Assembly: GCF_016900875.1 (NCBI RefSeq)
Contig: NZ_JAFEUM010000001.1
Coordinates: forward strand, 337,241 to 401,240
DNA from: Vibrio ulleungensis
GTDB lineage: Bacteria; Pseudomonadota; Gammaproteobacteria; Enterobacterales; Vibrionaceae
DNA length: 64,000 nt
Reading direction: 5' to 3'
Shown here: one piece after another, positions 20,328 through 28,373 of the stretch
Position numbering within the stretch: the stretch's first letter is position 1
How the letters are laid out: each line of letters begins with the position of its first letter
Translations under genes and position numbers: made by a program
The notes under the pieces: model-generated
Told to the model about the DNA's origin: nothing
Database searches by the model: none
Seen by the model: the letters and a program-made list of their open reading frames with translations, nothing else

Positions 20328-21524
20328 ATGAAAGCATTAAAACTACTTCCAATTAGCGCAGCGGTACTAGCAACACTAGGTTCAGGCATCGCCATTGCAA
20401 ATGACTCAGACGAAGGGTTCTATTTCTCAGGTTACGCTCGTTACGGCGCGCACTTCGCAGCTGGTGACGAAGCATACGTTGCACCAGACGGTGCACTAAA
20501 TGGCGCGTCAGCTGGTCGCCTAGGTAACGAAAGCAACGGTGGTGAATTCCAGTTCGGCAACAAAATGACTTCTGACAACGGCACAAACTGGGACCTAGCA
20601 GTGATGCTAGAGCACTGGGGCGATACCGTTGGTCTTAAAAAATTCTATGCGAAAGCAAATAATGTTTTCGAATCTCAACCAGGTATGACGGTTTGGGCTG
20701 GTCGTGACTTCCATCAACGTCCGCAAACTGGTCTGAACGATTACTTCTGGATGACTCACGATGGTCAAGGTGGTGGTTTCACTGATCTTCAAATTGGTGG
20801 CATCGCATTTGACGCATCGGTTGTTGGTCAAGTAGATGGCGGCGGTACTGGTGATAACGGTAACTACGCATTTACTTCTAAACTACACGGTATTGGCCTT
20901 GGTGACGTAGGTTCTCTATCGTTCCTATTCAACTATGGTTTTGCTTCAGATGCTGCGGATGAAGACTTTGAAGATTACATTGGCATGACTTCGTACCAAC
21001 TTGCAGCAGTAATGGATTTCAATCACAACGGCGGTTGGAACCAGGTGATTTTGCGTTATACAGATGGTGCTCAGGATTCTGTGTTTATGCGTAACGACGA
21101 TATTTCTACAACGATGGTTCACTGGGAAGGTGGTCATAACTTCACTGAACAATTCGAGCTAGGTTATGTTGCTGCGTATCAAGACCTTACAAACGATCAA
21201 AACGTTCAAGTCTACGATAATACTGAAGCATCACGTACCAACTACAACGCAATCGTACGTCCAATGTACAGCTGGAACAACATCCACTCTACGTGGGTAG
21301 AAGCAGGTTACTCAGTCGTTGACTACAAAGACAGCGGCACAAACAGTGCTTGGAAAGCAACGCTATCTCAAAACATCAGCTTTGGTGAAGCGAAGAGTGG
21401 CGACCGTCCAATGCTGCGTTTCTACGCAACTGTAGGTGATGCAACCAACGAAGTGACTGACTTAGCAGATAAGACTGAGCTAGACACTGTGTCTGTCGGC
21501 GCAATGGTTGAAGCTTGGTGGTAA
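20328..21524 (+). CDS. Maltoporin-family outer-membrane porin (first of two)
   Basis: A 398-residue LamB-type 18-stranded porin. A signal peptide (about 1-24, ending IAIA) precedes the mature start. Features shared with LamB are FYFSGYARYG at the N-terminus, GRLGNE, TVWAGRDFHQR and DYFWMTHDGQGGG, and a C-terminal aromatic residue (EAWW). LamB of E. coli is 446 residues, so loops are shorter here. It imports maltodextrins or other oligosaccharides across the outer membrane. The next gene is a close paralogue. The gene sits away from the mal operons and lacks a clear MalT box, so its substrate and control may differ from classical LamB. It ends with its own terminator. Confidence 0.88.
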   Translation: MKALKLLPISAAVLATLGSGIAIANDSDEGFYFSGYARYGAHFAAGDEAYVAPDGALNGASAGRLGNESNGGEFQFGNKMTSDNGTNWDLAVMLEHWGDTVGLKKFYAKANNVFESQPGMTVWAGRDFHQRPQTGLNDYFWMTHDGQGGGFTDLQIGGIAFDASVVGQVDGGGTGDNGNYAFTSKLHGIGLGDVGSLSFLFNYGFASDAADEDFEDYIGMTSYQLAAVMDFNHNGGWNQVILRYTDGAQDSVFMRNDDISTTMVHWEGGHNFTEQFELGYVAAYQDLTNDQNVQVYDNTEASRTNYNAIVRPMYSWNNIHSTWVEAGYSVVDYKDSGTNSAWKATLSQNISFGEAKSGDRPMLRFYATVGDATNEVTDLADKTELDTVSVGAMVEAWW

Positions 21525-21570
21525 TAATTCCTAGCTGTTGTTAATTAATTTGATACAAGTTTGTCCTACT

Positions 21571-21603
21571 AAAGCCCAGAACATTATATGTTCTGGGCTT
21601 TTT
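21571..21603 (+). terminator. Intrinsic terminator of the first porin
   Basis: AAAGCCCAGAACAT and its complement pair around TATA, followed by TTTTT. Very strong stem. Confidence 0.93.
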
Positions 21604-21864
21604 GCCGCTTTTAGAGTTACCAAATCTACTCACATTGCATGATTTCAGGAGAAAACATTTCGTTTTATGCAACCCCATACGCAAATTTCTTCTTAGCGTA
21701 TATACTTATCTTGCAGTACCGCTTGGTGCACATTACGCAATAACAATAGCTTAGAAGCACTCAATAGTTCGCCAGTGATACTCATCATATTCAAAACAAC
21801 AATTCAATTTAGGACGACGCCGAGACTAGCCGTACGGCATAAAAAAGGAACGCAGGGGTAAGTA
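21604..21864. promoter_or_regulatory. Leader region of the second LamB-type porin
   Basis: About 260 bp between the first porin terminator and the second porin. It contains a perfect 10-bp palindrome GCCGTACGGC (21829-21838), 27 bp before the start, and AGGGG before ATG 21865. A separate terminator upstream means the second porin needs its own promoter here. Confidence 0.5.
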
Positions 21865-23064
21865 ATGAAACGGATAAAATTATTACCGACATACGCTGTA
21901 GTTGTCTCCAGCTTGTGTGCACCAATCGTATTGGCTGATGGGCACGAAGGTGATGGCTTTTACTTCAGTGGTTATGCACGTTACGGCTTGCATTATGCGG
22001 GTAAGGAAGCTGCTTACGTCAGGGCATTGGGTGAAACTATAGGTTACGGCGTAGGTAGACTTGGTAATGAAACAAACGGAGGCGAATTTCAACTTGGCAA
22101 GAAGTTGATGTCGGAAAACGGTACCAACTGGGATGTCGCAGTAATGCTCGATAACTACGGCTCAGGTGTGAATATCAAAAAGTTTTATGCGAAGGTGAGC
22201 AACGTGTGGGACTCTCAACCTAACCTTACGGTTTGGGCTGGCCGAGACTTCCATCAACGTCCACAATCTGGATTAAACGATTACTTCCTGATGTCACATG
22301 ACGGTCAAGGTGGTGGATTTACTAATTGGGAGTTTGGTACTGTGGCATTCGATGCTTCCATAGTTGGTCAAGTTGACGCAGCAGACGGCAGTGATGTAAC
22401 CGACAACGGCAATTATGCCTTTACTTCTAAATTACATGGTATTGGTGTTGGCTTAGGAGAACTTTCATTCCTAATAAACTATGGTTTTGCTTCGGACAAA
22501 GGTGAAGTGGCATCTGGGAAAGGTAATTCGTACCATCTCGCTGGTGTTTGGGACATTGGGCGAGATTCAGGCTTCGATCAGTTGTTTATACGTTACGGAG
22601 ATGGTGCAGACAATTCAGTATTTACTCGTGATGAAGATTTAAGCACTATGTTAGTGCACTGGCAAGGTCAGTACAATTTTACACAGAGCTTTGAGTTGGG
22701 GTATATCGCAGCTTGGCACGACACGACCAACAAATCGCCAGTTACAGATGTAGAAGCATCGCGTTCGAATTACAGTTTGATTTTCCGTCCTATGTATAGC
22801 TGGAGTGATATTCACTCTACATGGGTAGAAGCTGGCTACGCATTAGTCGACTTTGCCGATACGGAGTCCAATAGTGCATGGAAGGTAACATTATCGCAAA
22901 ACATTAGCTTTGGACAGGCACGAAGTGGTGACCGTCCAATGCTTCGTTTCTATGCAACCTTTGGTGAAACTGAAAACAAAACAGTTATTGGCGCTCCAGA
23001 TGAACTGTTAGCAGGTACCTACGATACAGTGTCGTTAGGTGCAATGTTCGAGGCATCTTGGTAA
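21865..23064 (+). CDS. Maltoporin-family outer-membrane porin (second of two)
   Basis: A 399-residue paralogue of the gene before it. The signal peptide runs to about VLA (24). The mature protein starts DGHEGDGFYFSGYARYG. Long stretches match the first copy, including LTVWAGRDFHQRPQSGLNDYF, TSKLHGIG, WVEAGYALVDF and KVTLSQNISFGQARSGDRPMLRFYA. Differences concentrate in what should be surface loops, for example residues about 45-55 and 210-225, and in the C-terminus. It ends EASW, keeping an aromatic C-terminal residue. The porin pair points to an old tandem duplication. Codon use seems less optimised than in copy one (a visual impression), which would fit lower expression. Confidence 0.88.
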   Translation: MKRIKLLPTYAVVVSSLCAPIVLADGHEGDGFYFSGYARYGLHYAGKEAAYVRALGETIGYGVGRLGNETNGGEFQLGKKLMSENGTNWDVAVMLDNYGSGVNIKKFYAKVSNVWDSQPNLTVWAGRDFHQRPQSGLNDYFLMSHDGQGGGFTNWEFGTVAFDASIVGQVDAADGSDVTDNGNYAFTSKLHGIGVGLGELSFLINYGFASDKGEVASGKGNSYHLAGVWDIGRDSGFDQLFIRYGDGADNSVFTRDEDLSTMLVHWQGQYNFTQSFELGYIAAWHDTTNKSPVTDVEASRSNYSLIFRPMYSWSDIHSTWVEAGYALVDFADTESNSAWKVTLSQNISFGQARSGDRPMLRFYATFGETENKTVIGAPDELLAGTYDTVSLGAMFEASW

Positions 23065-23081
23065 ATAACAACCTATTTGCG

Positions 23082-23107
23082 GGTCGGGCGTTCGCCTGAC
23101 CTTTTTT
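23082..23107 (+). terminator. Intrinsic terminator of the second porin
   Basis: GGTCGGGCG pairs with CGCCTGACC (one G-U) over a TT gap, followed by six T. Confidence 0.85.
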
Positions 23108-23473
23108 CGATTTAACATCTTTTTTAAGTAGTATGAATGACTCATATTGAGGCCACTCTTATGGTCCGTTGCTACAACAACTGGTTCGACTCTGCTGCTA
23201 ATTAGTAATCAACACGTTTAACCACTTATGTGGCTATGGATGATGTCTCGGCTACCAACACTGGTCGTACTCTCACATAGGAAAAACATGTAGATCCCCT
23301 ACCGATTTTGCCATCGGCAAAATAGACACCCTCGATCGTCTCACGATTCATGATTTTTTATCCTGACTGTTCGATACATTCTAATATCTATGTGAATTTT
23401 GAGTTTATCGCGGATTTTTTAACAGTATTCGTCACATCAGTAGTCTAATTCAGATTGTCGATGAATATTACAG

Positions 23474-23524
23474 TTGTCATAAACCTTTCAATCAGGTGAA
23501 ACATAACTGTCATAAAACAAGGAT
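23474..23524 (+). promoter_or_regulatory. Pho box array of pstS
   Basis: PhoB-binding units repeat every 11 bp: TTGTCAT (23474), CTTTCAA (23485), a weak unit at 23496, CTGTCAT (23507) and CAAGGAT (23518). The first and fourth units match the CTGTCAT half-site well, with A-rich spacers. This indicates induction by PhoB under phosphate starvation. Confidence 0.8.
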
Positions 23525-23581
23525 ACATTGAGCACCGTTCACAAAACATAAACGGTTTGAATACCACTTAAGGAAAAAGTA

Positions 23582-24403
23582 ATGAAAAAGACAGTTATCG
23601 GCGCAGTGGCACTTCTAGGCGCTCTAGTAATCAACCCAGTAGTAGCAAAAGAAACTATCTCTGCTGTGGGTTCGAGCAGTGTGACTCCTCTGATGGAAGT
23701 TTTCTCTGAAACTTACATGAAGTCTAACTCAAACGTATTCATCGAAGTTCAAGGTCCTGGTTCTTCTGCTGGCGTAAAAGCAGCGAAAAACGGTTCTGCT
23801 GACCTAGGCATGTCTTCACGTGACCTTAAAGATTCTGAAAAAGAGCCTACTTTAAAAGAGTTGGTTGTTGCTCGTGACGGTATCGCAGTCGTTGTAAACC
23901 CTAAAAACAGCCTTGACGGTCTGACTGCAGAGCAAGTTTCTGCAATCTACAAAGGTGAAGTAACAAACTGGAAAGACGTTGGCGGCATGGACACGCCAAT
24001 CGTTGTTGTAACTCGTGATACTGCCTCTGGTACTCGTGGCGCTTTTGAAGACATCATGAGCCTGAAGAAGAAGATCAACGACGTAACCGTATCTGCAATT
24101 TCTCAACGTGCACAGGTTGCTAACGGTAACGGTGCTCTAAAAACTATGGTTGCTTCTAACCCTTACGCTATCGGTTACATCTCACTAGGTACTGTTGACA
24201 GCTCTGTTACAGCACTAGAAATCGATGGTACTCCAGCATCTGTAGACAATGTTAAGAACGGCTCTTACAAAGTAGCTCGTCCTTTCCTAGTACTTTACAA
24301 AGAAGGCGCACCAACAGCTGAAACTCAAAAGTTCCTAGACTGGATGCTTGCTGATGACGCACAGCAACTAGTCGAAGGCAAAGGCTACATCTCTGTTAAC
24401 TAA
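23582..24403 (+). CDS. pstS: Phosphate-binding periplasmic protein PstS
   Basis: The 273-residue substrate-binding protein of the high-affinity phosphate ABC transporter. A signal peptide (about 1-22, ending VVA) precedes KETISAVGSSSVTPLMEVF. Phosphate-contacting motifs are visible: GSSSV, PGSSAGVKA, MSSRDLKDSE and TRDTASGTRGAF. It is shorter than E. coli PstS (346) and of the shorter type common in Vibrio Pst2 systems. Start ATG 23582 has AAGGA upstream (about 23571-23575). A hairpin after the gene probably limits read-through into pstC, giving more PstS than permease. Confidence 0.96.
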   Translation: MKKTVIGAVALLGALVINPVVAKETISAVGSSSVTPLMEVFSETYMKSNSNVFIEVQGPGSSAGVKAAKNGSADLGMSSRDLKDSEKEPTLKELVVARDGIAVVVNPKNSLDGLTAEQVSAIYKGEVTNWKDVGGMDTPIVVVTRDTASGTRGAFEDIMSLKKKINDVTVSAISQRAQVANGNGALKTMVASNPYAIGYISLGTVDSSVTALEIDGTPASVDNVKNGSYKVARPFLVLYKEGAPTAETQKFLDWMLADDAQQLVEGKGYISVN

Positions 24404-24419
24404 TACTAATGACAAACTT

Positions 24420-24447
24420 GCTCAGCCCGTGAGGGCTGAGCCTTTTC
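24420..24447 (+). terminator. Hairpin/partial terminator between pstS and pstC
   Basis: GCTCAGCCC and GGGCTGAGC form a 9-bp stem with a GTGA loop, followed by CTTTTCT. It lies inside an operon, so it is likely an attenuating or mRNA-protecting element. Confidence 0.8.
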
Positions 24448-24477
24448 TATTTATCTCAATGATTTTTTGAGTGTTTT

Positions 24478-25446
24478 ATGACCATCGCAATCAGTAGTGA
24501 AAATTCTATGGCTAATCCTAAGTCTCTAATGAGTGACGTTGCCGAGAACCAAAGCAACTTACCTCAAGACAAAAAAGCGCTACGCCAAAATAAACGAATC
24601 GACTGGAAAGAACGAATTTTCCACGGGCTGTTTTTAACCAGTGCCATTATCGGTATCGTTTCACTGGCAATCATCGCGTACTTTATTGTTAAAGAAAGTA
24701 TTCCTGCATTCCAAGAGGCCGGAGTTTCCGGCATCGTTTTGGGGCAAAACTGGCTTCCACCGGCACTGTATGGTGTTGCTACAATGATCGTCGCCTCGGT
24801 TGCTTCAACCTTAGGTGCGGTAATTGTCGGTGTTCCAATCGGGGTTCTTACCGCTATTTTTATTGCAGAAGTAGCGCCTAAATCTCTCGCCAATATCATC
24901 CGTCCTGCGGTAGAGCTTCTTGCCGGCATACCATCAGTGGTTTACGGATTCTTTGGCTTGGTGATTATTGTTCCACTTATCCAAGACATTTTTAATGTTC
25001 CTGCAGGTAACACTATTCTGGCGGGAATTATTGTGCTTGGTGTGATGATTCTGCCAACAGTCATTACTGTTTCAGAAACATCGATTCGCGCAGTGCCGTC
25101 CTCTTACAAAGAAGGCTCGTACGCACTGGGCGCATCAAAGATATACACCATTTTTAAAATCCTGTTGCCAGCAGCTCGCTCTGGCATCATGACGGCGGTT
25201 ATTTTGGGTATCGGTCGTGCACTGGGTGAAACCATGGCAATCATTATGGTAATGGGTAACGCTCCTGCGATGCCTGGAGGCATCTTAGATTCAGCACGTA
25301 CGTTAACAGCCAATATCGCGATTGAGATGTCCTACGCAAGTGGTACACACGCAAGTGCACTGTACGCAACAGGTGTTGTGCTTCTGGTGTTCATTATGCT
25401 GCTCAACGCAAGCTTACTTTACCTCAACCGCGAAAAAGCGAGATAA
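24478..25446 (+). CDS. pstC: Phosphate ABC transporter permease PstC
   Basis: Inner-membrane permease with six predicted helices, 322 residues. The first helix (about 51-70) follows a hydrophilic N-terminus, which is longer than needed; a second in-frame ATG lies at 24508. The EAA-type coupling loop reads SSYKEGSYALGASKIYTIFKILLP. Family signature ELLAGIPSVVYGFFGL is present. It partners with PstA in the PstSCAB complex and is 3 bp upstream of pstA. Confidence 0.96.
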   Translation: MTIAISSENSMANPKSLMSDVAENQSNLPQDKKALRQNKRIDWKERIFHGLFLTSAIIGIVSLAIIAYFIVKESIPAFQEAGVSGIVLGQNWLPPALYGVATMIVASVASTLGAVIVGVPIGVLTAIFIAEVAPKSLANIIRPAVELLAGIPSVVYGFFGLVIIVPLIQDIFNVPAGNTILAGIIVLGVMILPTVITVSETSIRAVPSSYKEGSYALGASKIYTIFKILLPAARSGIMTAVILGIGRALGETMAIIMVMGNAPAMPGGILDSARTLTANIAIEMSYASGTHASALYATGVVLLVFIMLLNASLLYLNREKAR

Positions 25447-25449
25447 AAC

Positions 25450-26322
25450 ATGTCTATTCAAGTTCAATCACAACTTAAACAGGCTCGCGTCAATAAAGAC
25501 CGCTTTTTAAACGCGATGATCTGGTTTGCTGCATCACTGACCGTAGGGTTCTTGTTTTGGATCATCTGGTACATCTTGTCGAACGGCCTACAGTTCGTTG
25601 ATTGGAAGTTCGTGACCGACGATTACACCCGTACAGGCGATCAGGCCGGTATTTTTCCTATGATTGTGTCAACTGTCTATATGGTCATTGCTTCCATAGC
25701 GGTTGCAGCGCCTTTGGGTATTATGACGGCAATCTATTTGACTGAATACGCGAAAGTGGGTAGCCGCTTAGTGAAAGTGATTCGTTTCTGTACTGAATCG
25801 TTGGCTGGTATTCCGTCTATTATCTTTGGTCTGTTTGGTATGACGTTCTTCGTTGCCATTCTTGGCCTTGGCTTCTCTATTCTTTCTGGTGCGTTAACGC
25901 TGAGTATCTTGATACTTCCAGTCATTATCCGTACTACTGAAGAAGCGCTGATGGCTGTGCCATCGACCTACAGAGAAGGTTCTTATGCATTAGGCTCTTC
26001 AAAAATCTACACCATTTGGCGTTTGATTCTACCGAGTGCAACCCCTGGTATTTTGACCTCGGTTATCCTTAGTATTGGTCGTGTAATTGGTGAATCGGCA
26101 CCGGTGTTCTTGACTGCTGGTATGGTGGCGCGTATTCCTGATTCTTTATTAGATTCTGGACGTACCCTAACCGTTCACCTATATAAGCTGACAACTGAGC
26201 TATTCACAATTGATGAATGGAACCAAGCGTACGGCACCGCAACAGTACTGATTGTGGTTGTACTGCTGATCAATATGTTTACCAAATTACTCGCAAGTCG
26301 CATTAGCAAAGCTACTTACTAA
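25450..26322 (+). CDS. pstA: Phosphate ABC transporter permease PstA
   Basis: A 290-residue inner-membrane permease, partner of PstC. It carries the family signature ESLAGIPSIIFGLFGM and the coupling loop STYREGSYALGSSKIYTIWRLILP. Helices are visible at about 25-45, 75-100, 118-150, 205-225 and 255-280. The start lies 3 bp after pstC stops, so the two are translated together. A 98-bp gap with a hairpin separates it from pstB. Confidence 0.96.
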   Translation: MSIQVQSQLKQARVNKDRFLNAMIWFAASLTVGFLFWIIWYILSNGLQFVDWKFVTDDYTRTGDQAGIFPMIVSTVYMVIASIAVAAPLGIMTAIYLTEYAKVGSRLVKVIRFCTESLAGIPSIIFGLFGMTFFVAILGLGFSILSGALTLSILILPVIIRTTEEALMAVPSTYREGSYALGSSKIYTIWRLILPSATPGILTSVILSIGRVIGESAPVFLTAGMVARIPDSLLDSGRTLTVHLYKLTTELFTIDEWNQAYGTATVLIVVVLLINMFTKLLASRISKATY

Positions 26323-26342
26323 TTTAAACAAAAACTCGAGAT

Positions 26343-26378
26343 AGACTGCGCTATTCGATAGAGAAATAGGCTCAGTCT
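26343..26378 (+). promoter_or_regulatory. Hairpin between pstA and pstB
   Basis: AGACTG pairs with CAGTCT and CTATT with AATAG, with small internal loops. It occupies the only sizeable gap in pstCAB. Possible role in differential stability; no U tract. Confidence 0.45.
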
Positions 26379-26420
26379 TCACCGCGACTGCGAACGAAAA
26401 AGAATTGAAGAGAAAGAACA

Positions 26421-27170
26421 ATGAACAAATTTAACATCGAAAACCTAGACCTTTTTTACGGCGAAAACCAAGCACTTAAAGGCATTAATCTTCCAGTGCC
26501 TAAAAAGCAAGTTACCGCACTTATCGGCCCTTCAGGCTGTGGTAAATCGACATTGCTACGCTGTTTGAACCGCATGAATGACCTAATTGCTGGGGTGAAG
26601 ATCACCGGTCTTGTACAGATGGATGATCAAGATATCTACGGCAATATCGACGTCGCTGATTTGCGTATTCGTGTCGGTATGGTTTTCCAGAAGCCAAACC
26701 CATTTCCAATGAGCATTTATGAGAACGTAGCTTATGGCTTACGAGCTCAAGGTATTAAAGACAAGAAGCATATCGATGCGGTTGTCGAGCGTTCATTGCG
26801 TGGTGCAGCACTTTGGGATGAGGTGAAAGATCGCCTAAAATCTCATGCATTTGGTTTATCTGGTGGTCAACAGCAACGTCTGTGTATTGCGCGTACTATT
26901 TCTATGGAGCCTGACGTCATCTTAATGGACGAGCCAACCTCGGCTTTGGACCCAATAGCGACCTCAAAAATTGAAGATTTGATGGAGAGTCTTAAGCAGA
27001 ACTACACCATTGTCATCGTGACTCACTCAATGCAGCAGGCTCGCCGTATTTCAGATCGGACAGCTTTTTTCCTCATGGGAGAACTGGTTGAGCACGATGA
27101 TACTAAAGTAATTTTCTCAAACCCTAAAGATGATCGTACACGTGGCTACGTGAACGGTGACTTTGGTTAA
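26421..27170 (+). CDS. pstB: Phosphate ABC transporter ATPase PstB
   Basis: A 249-residue ABC ATPase that powers phosphate import. Walker [10 protein letters not shown], signature LSGGQQQRL, Walker [13 protein letters not shown] and the switch histidine (VTHSMQQ) are intact. The family-specific RCLNRMNDL and [15 protein letters not shown] are present. A terminator follows at once and there is no phoU downstream, so the negative signalling partner must be elsewhere. Confidence 0.97.
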   Translation: MNKFNIENLDLFYGENQALKGINLPVPKKQVTALIGPSGCGKSTLLRCLNRMNDLIAGVKITGLVQMDDQDIYGNIDVADLRIRVGMVFQKPNPFPMSIYENVAYGLRAQGIKDKKHIDAVVERSLRGAALWDEVKDRLKSHAFGLSGGQQQRLCIARTISMEPDVILMDEPTSALDPIATSKIEDLMESLKQNYTIVIVTHSMQQARRISDRTAFFLMGELVEHDDTKVIFSNPKDDRTRGYVNGDFG

Positions 27171-27212
27171 TAGATAACTGTATAAACTACAACAATAAGC
27201 GATGGAACTTTT

Positions 27213-27236
27213 GCCCCTCATTCGAGGGGCTTTTTT
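27213..27236 (+). terminator. Intrinsic terminator of the pst operon
   Basis: GCCCCTC and GAGGGGC pair around ATTC, followed by six T. Confidence 0.92.
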
Positions 27237-27246
27237 GTGGCAGCTA

Positions 27247-27771
27247 TTAAGCTCTAGGCGCTACTTTGGCGGCAGCTTTCTGTCGACGCGTTGGAGGAAG
27301 TGCTTGGTGAATAAACGCTTCGCATTGCTCTACCAGTGCTGCTTTATCAACTTGCTCACGACGCAGTTGGTATTGTGGGTGCATCGCTTGTTGCCATTGT
27401 GCAGAGTGCTCTTTAAACAGCGGCTTTTCAGCTTGTGAGTCTAAGAACGTAAACCAAGCGTCACCGCTCAGTGAGTCAACGTAGGATTGGGGGTAGTAGC
27501 AGCGAACGGCTTGTCGTAACACTTCCATTGCCGCAGACGGGGAAATGGTCTGTTTTTCTAGTGCTATCACTCGTAGTGCGGTTTGTTTGGGTCGGCTACG
27601 CTTTTGACTGCGCCTCCTGACAATGACGGCTAACAATAAAGTCGTTAACAGTCCGAGAACTGCCAGTGATGCAGGGTTAGCTGCTAAGTCACCATCGATT
27701 GCGCTAAACGGAGAAAAGGACTGGATCTGGGCGATTTTGCGCTCAAGCGCTGCCCAAAGAGAATCGAACAT
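27247..27771 (-). CDS. DUF4381-family membrane protein
   Basis: A 174-residue protein with one membrane helix (about 33-52, ASLAVLGLLTTLLLAVIV) followed by a basic stretch and a cytosolic helical domain with the DUF4381-like motif SGDAWFTFLD. Members normally lie inside MoxR-BatA/B (von Willebrand factor) operons. Here no moxR or bat gene is near, so it is an orphan copy. Function is unknown. It is convergent with pstB. Confidence 0.7.
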   Translation of the reverse strand: MFDSLWAALERKIAQIQSFSPFSAIDGDLAANPASLAVLGLLTTLLLAVIVRRRSQKRSRPKQTALRVIALEKQTISPSAAMEVLRQAVRCYYPQSYVDSLSGDAWFTFLDSQAEKPLFKEHSAQWQQAMHPQYQLRREQVDKAALVEQCEAFIHQALPPTRRQKAAAKVAPRA

Positions 27772-27867
27772 CTCAACGGTACTCTTTTTTGTTATAATCT
27801 ATGGGCCACAACAGTGGCTTATATAAATGGTATCTTATACGGTTTGTGGTGTGCTGTGAATTTGCTT

Positions 27868-27886
27868 TTGTATCAATGTGATACAA
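27868..27886. promoter_or_regulatory. Perfect 8-3-8 inverted repeat, candidate operator
   Basis: TTGTATCA-ATG-TGATACAA lies between the DUF4381 gene and the 66-residue gene. The size fits a dimeric regulator site. I cannot name the regulator. Confidence 0.5.
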
Positions 27887-27975
27887 GATCCAATTTTGAG
27901 AGAAGTGTAGAATAATGTGTTCCACAGTTTCCTATAGACATCCTTTCCCATTGGTAATGAGACAACGAGTATTTT

Positions 27976-28176
27976 ATGAGTGATTTTGAAAAAGAGTTAG
28001 AGGCGATGAGCCAGCAGGTAGCAGATGAGCCAGAGGTTAAGTTACCGAGCATGGAAGAGCAAAAAGAGATCGCAGCTAAGCTGAAAGAATTAGAAGAAAA
28101 GGGCGAGCTCACTCCTGAAGTTTTAGAGCAGTTCTTTGGTCACTATTACGCCCAGAATGACAAGCCTGTCCACTAA
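27976..28176 (+). CDS. Small acidic conserved-type protein
   Basis: A 66-residue, strongly acidic, soluble protein: MSDFEKELEAMSQQVADEPEVKLPSMEEQKEIAAKLKELEEKGELTPEVLEQFF. The centre is predicted alpha-helical with heptad-like charge spacing. There is no signal peptide or cysteine. The reading frame looks real because of its amino-acid composition and because a hairpin follows the stop. The Shine-Dalgarno is weak (GAG at about 27968). I do not recognise the function. The opposite-strand frame here is a shadow. Confidence 0.65.
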   Translation: MSDFEKELEAMSQQVADEPEVKLPSMEEQKEIAAKLKELEEKGELTPEVLEQFFGHYYAQNDKPVH

Positions 28177-28183
28177 TAGTCGT

Positions 28184-28212
28184 AAGTGGTAGGACCTTAA
28201 CGCCTGCCACTT
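28184..28212 (+). terminator. Hairpin after the 66-residue gene
   Basis: AAGTGGTAGG pairs with CCTGCCACTT (one G-U), loop of nine. The following sequence is only moderately T-rich, so termination is uncertain. Confidence 0.5.
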
Positions 28213-28246
28213 CTACATTGTCTTACAAATGAGAATGTAACACCTT

Positions 28247-28265
28247 ATTGCTAACAAATAGCAAT
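28247..28265. promoter_or_regulatory. Inverted repeat upstream of the vpsT-like gene
   Basis: ATTGCTA-ACAAA-TAGCAAT, a perfect 7-bp inverted repeat about 110 bp before the start. Candidate operator or hairpin. Confidence 0.4.
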
Positions 28266-28373
28266 CGATTTCCTCAATTTTCCTTTTTTCGCTCGCCCGT
28301 CTCACTTGCTGTGGTTGAATTGGTCTAAGATTTTGACTAAAAGTTAACTATCGTACAGTAGGAGGCTAGGACA

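Larger units (their letters stand above)
23065..23581. promoter_or_regulatory. Gene-free region upstream of pstS
   Basis: 517 bp. It holds the porin terminator, an imperfect repeat (23171-23193 and 23251-23273), an 8-bp inverted repeat with a 3-bp spacer (ATTTTGCC/GGCAAAAT, 23305-23323) and a Pho box array. Short ATG-initiated frames exist, for example a 22-codon one near 23135, but have no Shine-Dalgarno. Confidence 0.6.

Noticed and set aside
23135..23203. 22-codon ORF upstream of pstS
   Set aside because: No ribosome-binding site and no recognisable peptide; kept only as part of the repeat observation.
27873..28112. 79-residue minus-strand frame opposite the 66-residue gene
   Set aside because: Serine-rich antisense translation of the acidic helical gene, without a Shine-Dalgarno.
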